Program-made: the position numbers and the translations under genes
Assembly: GCF_001270265.1 (NCBI RefSeq)
Contig: NZ_LGAP01000002.1
Coordinates: forward strand, 494,001 to 558,000
Length of the DNA stretch: 64,000 bases
Source: Ensifer adhaerens
GTDB lineage: Bacteria; Pseudomonadota; Alphaproteobacteria; Rhizobiales; Rhizobiaceae
Direction: 5' to 3'
Shown here: positions 24,575-32,415 of the stretch, in pieces
How the letters are laid out: each line of letters begins with the position of its first letter
Position numbering within the stretch: the stretch's first letter is position 1
The notes under the pieces: model-generated
What the model saw: only the letters and a program-made list of their open reading frames with translations
Databases searched by the model: none
What the model was told of the DNA's origin: nothing

Positions 24575-25311
24575 TCAGCTTGCCTTTTCCCAGATGGATG
24601 TGGCGTTGGTGATGACCTTGCGGATGTTGCGCTGCTCGCGCCACTCCCGTCCCATGTCGCGAATGACCGGCTTTCTTTCTGGCGAGAAGATGTAGTTGCG
24701 GTAGCCCGCGACGTAGGCTTCCATTGCCGGATTGACGCCGGAATAGAACTGCTTTTCCGGGTCGCGCGACAGGTCCATCAGCGCGGCGCATTGACGGGCG
24801 AAAGTGCCGCGCAGATCGACGGCGAGGTCGTGAATTTCGGGAAGGTGCGGAAGAGCGGTATCTTGATTCCAAGCAGGCGCCCATATTCGTTTCGCCGATG
24901 AAAATGCCCTTTCTTGCCGATATTCCAGTTCTGGTCGGCGGTGTGAAACGACACCTGCATGATGGACGGATCGGCAAAGGGCTGAAGCAATTCCTCGCCC
25001 ATTTCCCTCAGCGCTATCCAGTCGTCTTCCAAATGAAACACATACTCTGACACCGTTGCCGACCAAACTCTTGCGACTGCGGCGCAAAAGCCTGGATGCT
25101 CGGGCTGGGAGATCACCGCGTCGGGGAAACGCTCGCGAACGATATCGACACAGGCAACCTGGTCCTCCGGCGAGCCGAACACCGGATCGAGGTTGAGATA
25201 GGCGATCCCCAGGTCCAAACGGCAGAGGACTTTCTCACGGAAGCTGTCCAGTGTTGCCGCAAGCAACTCCGGTCGCCTGGTGGCGACGATGCAAAGGTCG
25301 ATCCTGGACAT
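24575..25311 (-). pseudogene. Glycosyltransferase-like gene with a frameshift
   Basis: The N-terminal part (MSRIDLCIVATRRPELLAAT, then VFHLEDDWIALREMGEELL) reads in one frame to about 24815 and stops at 24778. The rest reads in another frame to 24575: RGTFARQCAALMDLSRDPEK, VNPAMEAYVAGYRNYIFSPE and ITNATSIWEKAS. Adding one C near 24813-24816 would restore SPSILRGTFARQCAAL and one protein of about 245 residues. It looks like a GT2-type transferase for surface polysaccharide. A sequencing error would give the same picture. Confidence 0.75.
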
Positions 25312-25371
25312 TGTACTCCTGCCCGATGCCGTTTCCTTCGCCGCTATCGCGGAGTTTGATGAAGAACAAGC

Positions 25372-26604
25372 TTAGATCATGCGGACAAACGGTATGGCGA
25401 CGACGAAACGACCGCCCCAGTCGCGGATCGCTGCATTTTGGGCGACGATCTCGTCGGTCAGGTTCCATGGAAGGATCACGAGGTAATCCGGCTTAGCCAC
25501 TTGCAGGTGGCTTGGTGCATGCACCGGGATGTGGGTGCCGGGCAAAAGCTTGCCCTGCTTGAGATCATTGCGATCGACCGCGAAGGCGATTTCGCCGGGC
25601 CTCACGCCGCAGACATTGAGGAAGGTGTTGCCTTTCGCGGCCGCACCGTAAGCGGCAACTGTCTTACCTTCGGCCTTGGCGCGAGCGAGGAAGTCACGAA
25701 ACTCCTGGCAGACAGCGGCAATGCGTGCATCGAACTTTGCGTATGTGTCCATCCGTGTGAGGCCGGCGGCCTCTTCGTTCGCACGTATCGAGGCCAGGCG
25801 CTCCGTCGTCGGCCGTGCGCCCGTTTCGAGCTGGGCAAAGACCCGCAGGGAGCCGCCGTGGGTTGGCAACTCTTCCACATCGAAGACCTTCAGGCCGGAT
25901 GCTGCAAAGATACGTTCGACGGCCGCCAGCGAGAGATAGGAATAGTGTTCGTGATAGATCGTATCGAACTGGATGCCTTCCATCAGGCGCAGGAGATGCG
26001 GGAACTCGAACGTTGCGACGCCATCCGGCTTCAGCAGAATGGCAAAGCCGCCGACGAAATCGGCGATGTCGGGCACGTGTGCCAGCACATTGTTGGCGGC
26101 GGTCAGGTCCGCGCGGATGCCGCGGGCAGCCAGGTCCGTTGCCGTCTTGCGTCCGAAGAAGGCGACTTTAGTCGGAACATTCCGCCCCTCGGCAATCTTG
26201 GCCGCATTGGCCGCGGGCTCGATGCCCAGCACCGGAATATCCTTGGCGACGAAATACTGCAGCAGATAGCCGTCATTGGAGGCGATCTCGACCACCTGCG
26301 ACATTCCATCGAGCTCGAAGCGCTCGGTCATGGCATCGGCATACCGCCGGGCGTGATCGAGCCAACTGCTCGAGAAGGAGGAGAGATAGGCATAGCCGTC
26401 GGTAAAGATTTCATCGGCCGGAACGGTTTCCGTGGTCTGGACGAGCAGGCACTCGGAGCAGACCATCGCCTTTAGCGGAAAGGCGCGTTCACGCGCGATC
26501 GCTTCCTCGGTCGGTTCCAGAAAGGAATTGGACCAAGGGGTCGATCCCAGATCGGCAACGACGGTCTTGAGTGGGGTCGAGCAGAAGCGGCAATTGTGGG
26601 ACAT
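25372..26604 (-). CDS. Sugar C-methyltransferase (TylC3/NovU type)
   Basis: 410 residues in three parts. An N-terminal zinc-binding domain has CRFCSTPL and CSECLLVQ. A SAM-dependent methyltransferase core has VVEIASNDGYLLQYFVAKDI, GIEPAANAAKIAEGRNVPT and the active-site region TIYHEHYSYLSLAAVERIF. A C-terminal Rossmann-like domain has TVAAYGAAAKGNTFLNVCGV. This is the architecture of enzymes that add a methyl to C-3 of an NDP-4-keto-6-deoxyhexose. The gene follows rfbG by 7 bases, so its substrate is likely the CDP-4-keto-6-deoxyglucose made by RfbFG. Confidence 0.88.
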   Translation of the reverse strand: MSHNCRFCSTPLKTVVADLGSTPWSNSFLEPTEEAIARERAFPLKAMVCSECLLVQTTETVPADEIFTDGYAYLSSFSSSWLDHARRYADAMTERFELDGMSQVVEIASNDGYLLQYFVAKDIPVLGIEPAANAAKIAEGRNVPTKVAFFGRKTATDLAARGIRADLTAANNVLAHVPDIADFVGGFAILLKPDGVATFEFPHLLRLMEGIQFDTIYHEHYSYLSLAAVERIFAASGLKVFDVEELPTHGGSLRVFAQLETGARPTTERLASIRANEEAAGLTRMDTYAKFDARIAAVCQEFRDFLARAKAEGKTVAAYGAAAKGNTFLNVCGVRPGEIAFAVDRNDLKQGKLLPGTHIPVHAPSHLQVAKPDYLVILPWNLTDEIVAQNAAIRDWGGRFVVAIPFVRMI

Positions 26605-26611
26605 TTGGTCG

Positions 26612-27679
26612 TCAGCCTTTCATGAATGCGTCGATCTGGCCGAGCGTCAAAACATGGGCGTTGTCGCCCTTGCGCCAACCGTCGTACCAGTTTGCCGTCC
26701 AGGCGATCGCTTGGTCCTGCGAAAGCCTGGAGGCCCACGAGAGCGCCTTGGTGGCCAGGGCCGGATCGAGCCCGAGCGTCTGCATTTCCCGCGGTTGGTC
26801 GACCGAGGAGGCATCGCGCCATTGCGACACCAGGCCCATGGCTTTCTGGACCGCCGACGCGACGTCGCGCACGGGGATCTGGCGCTCGGCCGGCGAGGGG
26901 CCGAAGTTCAGCGCGTCTACGGAAGTCTCGCCGCCATAGAGCGCTTCGGCATAAACGAAATAGCCGTTGAGGCAGTCAAGCACATGCTGCCAGGGCCTTG
27001 TCGCCATCGGGCTGCGAATATCGAGCGTTGCGCCGGACAGGGCAGCGCGGACAATGTCGGGTACCAGACGGTCCGTCGAAAAGTCGCCGCCGCCGAGCAC
27101 GTTGCCGCCGCGCGCAGTTGCCACCCGAATGCCGCGCTCACGCAGGAATGCATCGCGCCAGGTGGAGACGACGAGCTCGCACGCGGCCTTGGAACCGGAA
27201 TAGGGATCGTGCCCGCCGAGCGTCGCGTCTTCTGGAAAATGCTGCCCGCTTTCATCGTTGCGGTAAACCTTGTCGGTCGTTACCACGACGATTGCCTTCA
27301 ATGCCGGAGCGCTACGCGCCGCCTCGAGCAGGCGCACGGTGCCCATGACATTGACATCGAATGTCTCGGCAGGGGCTTTGTAACTTTCGCGCACCAGCGG
27401 CTGCGCCGCCATGTGCAGGACGATCTCCGGATTGCTCTTTTGCACAGCAGCGGTGAGCGCATCGGCATCGCGGATGTCGCCGAGATGTTCCGCGGCAGTA
27501 TCCGCTGGTCCAAGCAGCGCGTGCAACGACGGTTCGGTCAGCGGTGGAAGCGCATAGCCGGTGACGTCCGCACCCATTTGCCTGAGCCACAACTGCGCCC
27601 AGCTTCCCTTGAACCCGGTGTGCCCGGTTAGAAAGACGCGCTTGCCTGCCCAGAAGCTCCGGTTTGCCAGGCGGCTCAT
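26612..27679 (-). CDS. rfbG: CDP-glucose 4,6-dehydratase RfbG
   Basis: 355 residues from the ATG that overlaps the rfbF stop (ATGA). Extended SDR fold: GHTGFKGSW nucleotide-binding loop, DIRDADALTAAV, HMAAQPLVRESYKAPAETFD, VVTTDKVYRN, the YxxxK motif in DPYSGSKAACELV, and RGGNVLGGGDFSTDRLVPD, typical of CDP-glucose dehydratases. It forms CDP-4-dehydro-6-deoxy-D-glucose from CDP-glucose using bound NAD. Confidence 0.93.
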   Translation of the reverse strand: MSRLANRSFWAGKRVFLTGHTGFKGSWAQLWLRQMGADVTGYALPPLTEPSLHALLGPADTAAEHLGDIRDADALTAAVQKSNPEIVLHMAAQPLVRESYKAPAETFDVNVMGTVRLLEAARSAPALKAIVVVTTDKVYRNDESGQHFPEDATLGGHDPYSGSKAACELVVSTWRDAFLRERGIRVATARGGNVLGGGDFSTDRLVPDIVRAALSGATLDIRSPMATRPWQHVLDCLNGYFVYAEALYGGETSVDALNFGPSPAERQIPVRDVASAVQKAMGLVSQWRDASSVDQPREMQTLGLDPALATKALSWASRLSQDQAIAWTANWYDGWRKGDNAHVLTLGQIDAFMKG

Positions 27680-28443
27680 TCCCAGATTTTCCACGGTGCC
27701 GAACCCTGCTGCCAAAGTTCTTCGAGCTGGTTCTTGTCGCGCAACGTATCCATCGGACGCCAGAAGCCATCATGGGGGAAGGCCATCAGCTGACCATCTC
27801 TGGCGAGACCTTCCAGCGGCTTTCCCTCGAAGGTCGTGCTGTCTCCCTCGATGCGATCGAGAACACTTCGGTTCAGCACAAAGAAGCCACCGTTGATACG
27901 ACCGTTGTCGCCCGCCGGCTTTTCGGTGAAACTGCGCACTTCGCCGTCCCGGGTCGCCAGTGCGCCGTAGCGTCCCGGTGGAACGACGCTGGTGACCGTT
28001 GCCTCACGGCCGTGGCGACGATGAAAATCGGTCAAAGCCTTGATATCGACATTGGCAACGCCGTCGCCATAGGTGAGGCAGAACGTGTCTCCAAGATGGT
28101 CGGCGACGCGCTTCAACCGTCCGCCGGTCATCGAATCCGTCCCCGTATCCACCAGCGTCACGCGCCAAGGCTCGGCCTTGTTCGAATGGAACAGCGTTTC
28201 GCCCGTCGCCATGTCATAGGTAACGTCCGACGAGTGGAGGATGTAGTTGGAGAAGTACTCCTTGATCATGTAGCCGCGGTACCCGAGGCAGATGACGAAA
28301 TCGGAGAACCCAAAGTGGCTGTAGATCTTCATGATGTGCCAGAGGACCGGCCGCCCGCCGATCTCGATCATCGGCTTCGGGCGCAGATGGCTCTCTTCGG
28401 AGATGCGTGTACCGTAACCACCGGCAAGGATGACGACTTTCAT
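27676..28443 (-). CDS. rfbF: Glucose-1-phosphate cytidylyltransferase RfbF
   Basis: 255 residues. The nucleotidyltransferase loop LAGGYGTRISEESHLRPKPM is at the N-terminus, with GGRPVLWHIMKIYSHFGFSD, LTYGDGVANVDI (catalytic Asp), RYGALATRDGEVRSFTEKP and INGGFFVLNR following, as in RfbF. It makes CDP-glucose from CTP and glucose-1-phosphate, the first step for CDP-deoxysugars. GGAAGAA precedes the ATG. It opens the rfbF-rfbG-methyltransferase operon. Confidence 0.94.
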   Translation of the reverse strand: MKVVILAGGYGTRISEESHLRPKPMIEIGGRPVLWHIMKIYSHFGFSDFVICLGYRGYMIKEYFSNYILHSSDVTYDMATGETLFHSNKAEPWRVTLVDTGTDSMTGGRLKRVADHLGDTFCLTYGDGVANVDIKALTDFHRRHGREATVTSVVPPGRYGALATRDGEVRSFTEKPAGDNGRINGGFFVLNRSVLDRIEGDSTTFEGKPLEGLARDGQLMAFPHDGFWRPMDTLRDKNQLEELWQQGSAPWKIWE

Positions 28444-28598
28444 GCTTTCTTCCTATAGCACGAGCTAACCGCGTAACGCCGCAGGGATGTCGTTGGCACA
28501 TTGCACATCGGACTATTCGCCTTGTGAGCGGCTGACGACCTGTCTATCTCGGCAGTCATTCATACATTTCTGGGCTATTTGCAATACGGCAGTTTTGA

Positions 28599-29484
28599 AT
28601 GGCTCGAGTGAGCATCGGCGTGCCGACCTATAACGGCGTGGAGACGATTGCTGAATGCCTTCGCTGCCTACAAGAGCAATCTTTTGAAGACTTCGAAGTG
28701 TTTATCAGCGACAACGGCTCGACCGATGGCACAAGTGATGTATGCGCCGCGTTCGCCAAACCCGACAGGCGTTTCCACCATTTTCGGTCCGCCGAAACAG
28801 TTCCTGCGGCCGTGAATTTTACGAGCGCACGCGATTTGACCAATACGCCATACTTCATGTGGCGGGCCGACGATGATCTCACTGATGGCGAACATCTCGA
28901 AAGGATGGTCAATGCTTTGGATCGCAGCCCGGCTGCGGCGGTGGCGGTTTCGCCTGTGTTGCGTATAACGGAGTATCCAACCTATCAAAGGAAAATGTAC
29001 GAGCCTCCGTCACTCTCGGATGAAACTGAAGTTGGCAGAATTCGATCGCTACTTCTGGGTTGCCACCCTAGCTGGATATATGGATTGTGGCGACGTGAGC
29101 CGCTTGTGCGGTCTTGGGACATGGTCAGTGCCCAGTATCCCTATCTCTGGGCCGCGGATCATCTGGTGCTGATGTTCGCCGATCCTTGAGGATCGCGTCG
29201 CGTTCAGCCGGCAGTCCCTGTTCGTGCAACGCATACGGCGGCCCTCAACCTACCACATGCCGCGCGACAAACTCCTGAAGATCAGAGCTGATTACAAGAG
29301 GATTTCGTATCGGCCTCTGGCCGACAGGAGCTTCACGACAAGCGAACGGGCCGAATTGAAATCAGCTCTTGATACGCACATCGAAAATAGGGTTGCGAAT
29401 TACTACAAGAACCTCAAGAGGGCCGCATTCATCAAGCTTCGCGCATATCTGTCGAAGTTTTCTCGAAAAATAGTCGAAACCTGA
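28599..29484 (+). pseudogene. Family 2 glycosyltransferase with a frameshift
   Basis: The GT-A domain is clear: MARVSIGVPTYNGVETIAEC, VFISDNGSTDGTSDVC, and the DxD-type motif in MWRADDDLTDGEHLERM. The first frame stops at 29187-29189 (MFADP-stop). Continuing in the next frame gives LEDRVAFSRQSLFVQRIRRP and then a basic C-terminal tail to 29484. Removing one C in GATCCTTGAG (near 29184) joins both into about 295 residues. It is the second single-base frameshift in this sugar cluster. It may be a true inactivation, phase variation or a sequencing error. Confidence 0.75.
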
Positions 29485-29512
29485 TGAATGGACCTTTCCA
29501 CTCTTTAATTTC

Positions 29513-30289
29513 TTACTTTCTAAGAAGAAAACCGTCAGGCGCTACCGTAACCATAAGTTTTGTATCAAACGTTTTATCAATGCTGAATTCGGGATGGTCT
29601 TTGAGATACTGATGAACCGCAGTTTTCGGATTATCGCCGACGTTCCACGGGCGATTCTCAAAGAAGTCCTTGGGCAAGTCTTCGACGAACGTATCAAAGA
29701 CGACACAATAGCACCCGGGTGTTACCAATGGAGCGTATGCTTCAAGTTCAGCCAGGACGTGCTCGTGAGTGTGCATCGAATCAAGGCACACCATGACGCG
29801 CTGGTACCCTTGGGACGCTTGTCGCACCTGGTCAACGACTGCGTCGGAAACCGCAGAACCTTCAATCAATTCGATCCGCGATGCCATTGGGTGTTTCTCA
29901 ATGGCTTCCCTATTGTGTTTGCGTATATCGATATCAATCCCGATCACCTTGCGACGAGAGGCCCGGGGGTCAAGCGTGACCCCCGCTTCAATCGCGTCAC
30001 ACATATCGAGCATGGCCAGCAAGGAGGCGCTGAGGATGATCGAGCCCCCGTGAGCGATGCCCGTTTCGATGACCAGATCCGGACGCGTAGCCCAGATCAG
30101 TTCCTGGACGGCCTGGATATCTTGCGGATACTGAATGATCGGACGCCCCAGCCAATCGAAGTTATAGACGTACCGCTTGTCCATCGACATCTGCCGCCAT
30201 TGCGAAGACAGCGTCTCGAACTCCTGATCGGTCGCATAGCCGACAATCGCCGCCTGGCGCTCCATTGAAAATTGCTTAATCGGGTCCAT
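29513..30289 (-). CDS. Cephalosporin hydroxylase (CmcI)-family protein, probable sugar O-methyltransferase
   Basis: 258 residues from the ATG at 30289, behind GAGAGGAA. A SAM-type Rossmann core shows DLVIETGIAHGGSIILSASL, KVIGIDIDIRKHNREAIEKH, VMVCLDSMHTHEHVLAELEA and APLVTPGCYCVVFDTFVEDL. These are the marks of the CmcI/rhamnosyl-O-methyltransferase family; despite the cephalosporin hydroxylase name many members methylate sugars. Its place in a polysaccharide cluster favours O-methylation of the glycan. The gene begins 32 bases after the epimerase stop. Confidence 0.8.
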   Translation of the reverse strand: MDPIKQFSMERQAAIVGYATDQEFETLSSQWRQMSMDKRYVYNFDWLGRPIIQYPQDIQAVQELIWATRPDLVIETGIAHGGSIILSASLLAMLDMCDAIEAGVTLDPRASRRKVIGIDIDIRKHNREAIEKHPMASRIELIEGSAVSDAVVDQVRQASQGYQRVMVCLDSMHTHEHVLAELEAYAPLVTPGCYCVVFDTFVEDLPKDFFENRPWNVGDNPKTAVHQYLKDHPEFSIDKTFDTKLMVTVAPDGFLLRK

Positions 30290-30321
30290 CCGAATTCCTC
30301 TCGGTTGTGGCAAAGGATCGC

Positions 30322-31131
30322 TTATTCGTTTTCGGAGGCGGCAGAGAGCATCTCCGGAACTCTGTCGAGGAAGCTCTCTGGTTTAAATGAAAACTCACGT
30401 CCTATGCGATCAATGTTTATGGGGGGAAAGGTCACTGTCGGTGCATCCGCGATGATCTCAACGCTGCAACCGGTATGCTCCGACAGGCGGGCCGCCCATT
30501 CGGCATTGCTCGTTTGCTGCCCGCTCGCGATGTTGTAGATCGTCTCCTGGCCGTTCTCGGCGATCTGATGCAACAACTTCACCGCGTCGTCGATCCAGAT
30601 ATAGTCTTTGGATGATGTCGCGCTGGTCTGCAGTTTGATCTGGCCGGCCATCGCTTCCCTGCAAAGGTCGCCGATGAAGCTCTCCGACGTGGTGGCTGCG
30701 GGCCCGACGATATTGGAAAGCCGTGCAATGCGGACATTCGGCTTGCCGGACGAGAGGCAAATCGCTTCGCCGGCGAGCTTGGAAAGATTGTAGAGATCAG
30801 AGGGGTTACTCGGAGACACCCTTAGGGGTGTCGTCTCGTAGGTTTCGGCGTTGCCGGCATAGACTCTCGTCGACGAGAGATAGAGAAACGAAGCGAGCTC
30901 GCATTCTTGCAGCAAACGGCAGGCCAGGCTGACATGGGCCTCAATCGTATCGAAGGGCCGGCGTCGAAAGTCCGCCGTGAGGCCAATTGCATAGATGACG
31001 TGCGCGTTCCGGCAGGCGGCATTTAACGGAGCATTCCTCGCCGGTGCCAACACCTCGTGACCCAGGGACTGCAAATGTGCAAGGAGCCGCTGGCCGACAA
31101 ATCCGCCGGCGCCAAGGAGGGTAAATTTCAA
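30322..31131 (-). CDS. NAD-dependent epimerase/dehydratase (extended SDR)
   Basis: 269 residues. GAGGFVGQRLLAHLQSLGHE is the nucleotide-binding start; then HVIYAIGLTADFRRRPFDTI, FLYLSSTRVYAGNAETYETT, the YxxxK motif in DLYNLSKLAGEA, and a CDYIW-like SSKDYIWIDDAVKLLHQIAE. In this cluster it is the likely 4-ketoreductase or epimerase that finishes the CDP-deoxysugar. Its start overlaps the acyltransferase stop by four bases (ATGA). Confidence 0.85.
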   Translation of the reverse strand: MKFTLLGAGGFVGQRLLAHLQSLGHEVLAPARNAPLNAACRNAHVIYAIGLTADFRRRPFDTIEAHVSLACRLLQECELASFLYLSSTRVYAGNAETYETTPLRVSPSNPSDLYNLSKLAGEAICLSSGKPNVRIARLSNIVGPAATTSESFIGDLCREAMAGQIKLQTSATSSKDYIWIDDAVKLLHQIAENGQETIYNIASGQQTSNAEWAARLSEHTGCSVEIIADAPTVTFPPINIDRIGREFSFKPESFLDRVPEMLSAASENE

Positions 31132-31616
31132 GAGCGGTGCCCCAGGACTCGCAGTGGATTTCCGCCGCTGATCGAATAGGCTTCGACCGTGCCGCGCACG
31201 ATACTGCCTGCCGCGATTACGCAGCCCTTACGCAGGATGCTGCCGTCAAGAAGCACGCAGTTGGCCCCGAGCCAGACATCGTCCTCGATGACGATTCCGC
31301 CTCTGCTCGGCTGGAAGCCCTGCTTAGATATCGGGCGACTGCTGTCGCGAAACTCGTGATTGACAGGAGCGAGCGTACAATTGGCGGCGATCAGGACATT
31401 GTCGCCAATTGTAATGCCGTGACCGCTGTAGAAAACGCATCCGCTGTTGATCGTGCAGTTGCGGCCGATCGTGATGTCGCCAGTACCGCCTGCCGGCTTG
31501 AACTTGACGAAACTGTCGATGACCGAGTTCTCGCCGATTACGTACTTCGAACCGCGCACCGAGGCTTCCAGGTCGGCCAGGTCGCTTATTCGCGCCGTGA
31601 GATGCGCCTCGATCAT
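31128..31616 (-). CDS. Hexapeptide-repeat acyltransferase (left-handed beta-helix)
   Basis: 162 residues made largely of hexapeptide repeats: GDITIGRNCTINSGCVFYSG, HGITIGDNVLIAANCTLAPV, GIVIEDDVWLGANCVLLDGS and CVIAAGSIVRGTVEAYSISG. The loop with APVNHEFRD carries the His expected of O-acetyltransferases. It probably acetylates the surface sugar or its precursor. It is the first gene of the minus-strand set 31616 to 29513. No strong ribosome site precedes the start. Confidence 0.85.
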   Translation of the reverse strand: MIEAHLTARISDLADLEASVRGSKYVIGENSVIDSFVKFKPAGGTGDITIGRNCTINSGCVFYSGHGITIGDNVLIAANCTLAPVNHEFRDSSRPISKQGFQPSRGGIVIEDDVWLGANCVLLDGSILRKGCVIAAGSIVRGTVEAYSISGGNPLRVLGHRS

Positions 31617-31791
31617 TGTTTAAGCCATTCGCTAGACGAGGCTTGCGCCAGTCGCGCCCTGCATGGTCACGCTGCGCTAGTCCCTGCTTGCATTTCCGCC
31701 CGTCTTATGTCCTGAGAATTCGTTGGTCGTCAATATCTGCGGGTTGGAACACGACGTTATTCAGCCCGCGATCCGTTCCACGAGAAAGCCG

Positions 31792-32325
31792 ATGTCGCGT
31801 TTCAATCGTATCGCTACTCCGATCCCCGATCTTGTGGTCATAGAGCGTCAGCGCTTTGGCGACGAGCGCGGGTTCTTCTCGCGCTTCTTTTGCCGCGAAG
31901 AGCTCGCCGATTTCGGCGCCAATGGCGCGATCGCCCAGATCAACCACACGATGACGCACCTGAAGGGTACGATCAGGGGAATGCACTTTCAGCGCGCGCC
32001 GTATGATGAGACCAAGTTCGTGTCTTGCCTCGTGGGCTCCGTTTTCGATGTCGCCGTCGATCTACGCCCGGGTTCGCCCACCTATCTGCGATGGCATGGA
32101 GAGGTGCTGAGCGCGGAGAACGGCCGATCGATGATGATTCCTGGTGGATTTGCGCATGGGTTTCAGACGCTGACCGAGGGCTGCGAACTGATCTATCTGC
32201 ATGACAAGCCCTACACGCCGGACGCGGAGGGCGGGCTCAATGCGCTCGATCCGAAGGTTGCGATCGACTGGCGGTTGCCTGTTGCCCAGATCTCGGCGCG
32301 CGACGAGGCGTTTGCTCTTCTATAA
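31792..32325 (+). CDS. RfbC/RmlC-like NDP-4-keto-6-deoxyhexose epimerase
   Basis: 177 residues from the ATG at 31792. Cupin fold: RFGDERGFFSRFFCREELAD, the catalytic-His motif KGTIRGMHFQRAPYDETKF, GSVFDVAVDLRPGSPTYLRW, MMIPGGFAHGFQTLTEGCEL, and a late Tyr in YLHDKPYTPDAEGG. These match dTDP-4-dehydrorhamnose 3,5-epimerases. No rmlA, rmlB or rmlD is nearby, so it more likely acts as a 5- or 3,5-epimerase on the CDP-sugar from RfbFG. It is transcribed away from the acyltransferase operon. Confidence 0.85.
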   Translation: MSRFNRIATPIPDLVVIERQRFGDERGFFSRFFCREELADFGANGAIAQINHTMTHLKGTIRGMHFQRAPYDETKFVSCLVGSVFDVAVDLRPGSPTYLRWHGEVLSAENGRSMMIPGGFAHGFQTLTEGCELIYLHDKPYTPDAEGGLNALDPKVAIDWRLPVAQISARDEAFALL

Positions 32326-32415
32326 TGCGATAGCTAAAATAGCGGCGGCTGTCTGACCCGTTGCATTGTGCTATCCTCCCGCCCTGGCGGGCGAGTGTCG
32401 GCGAAGGCGACGGAG

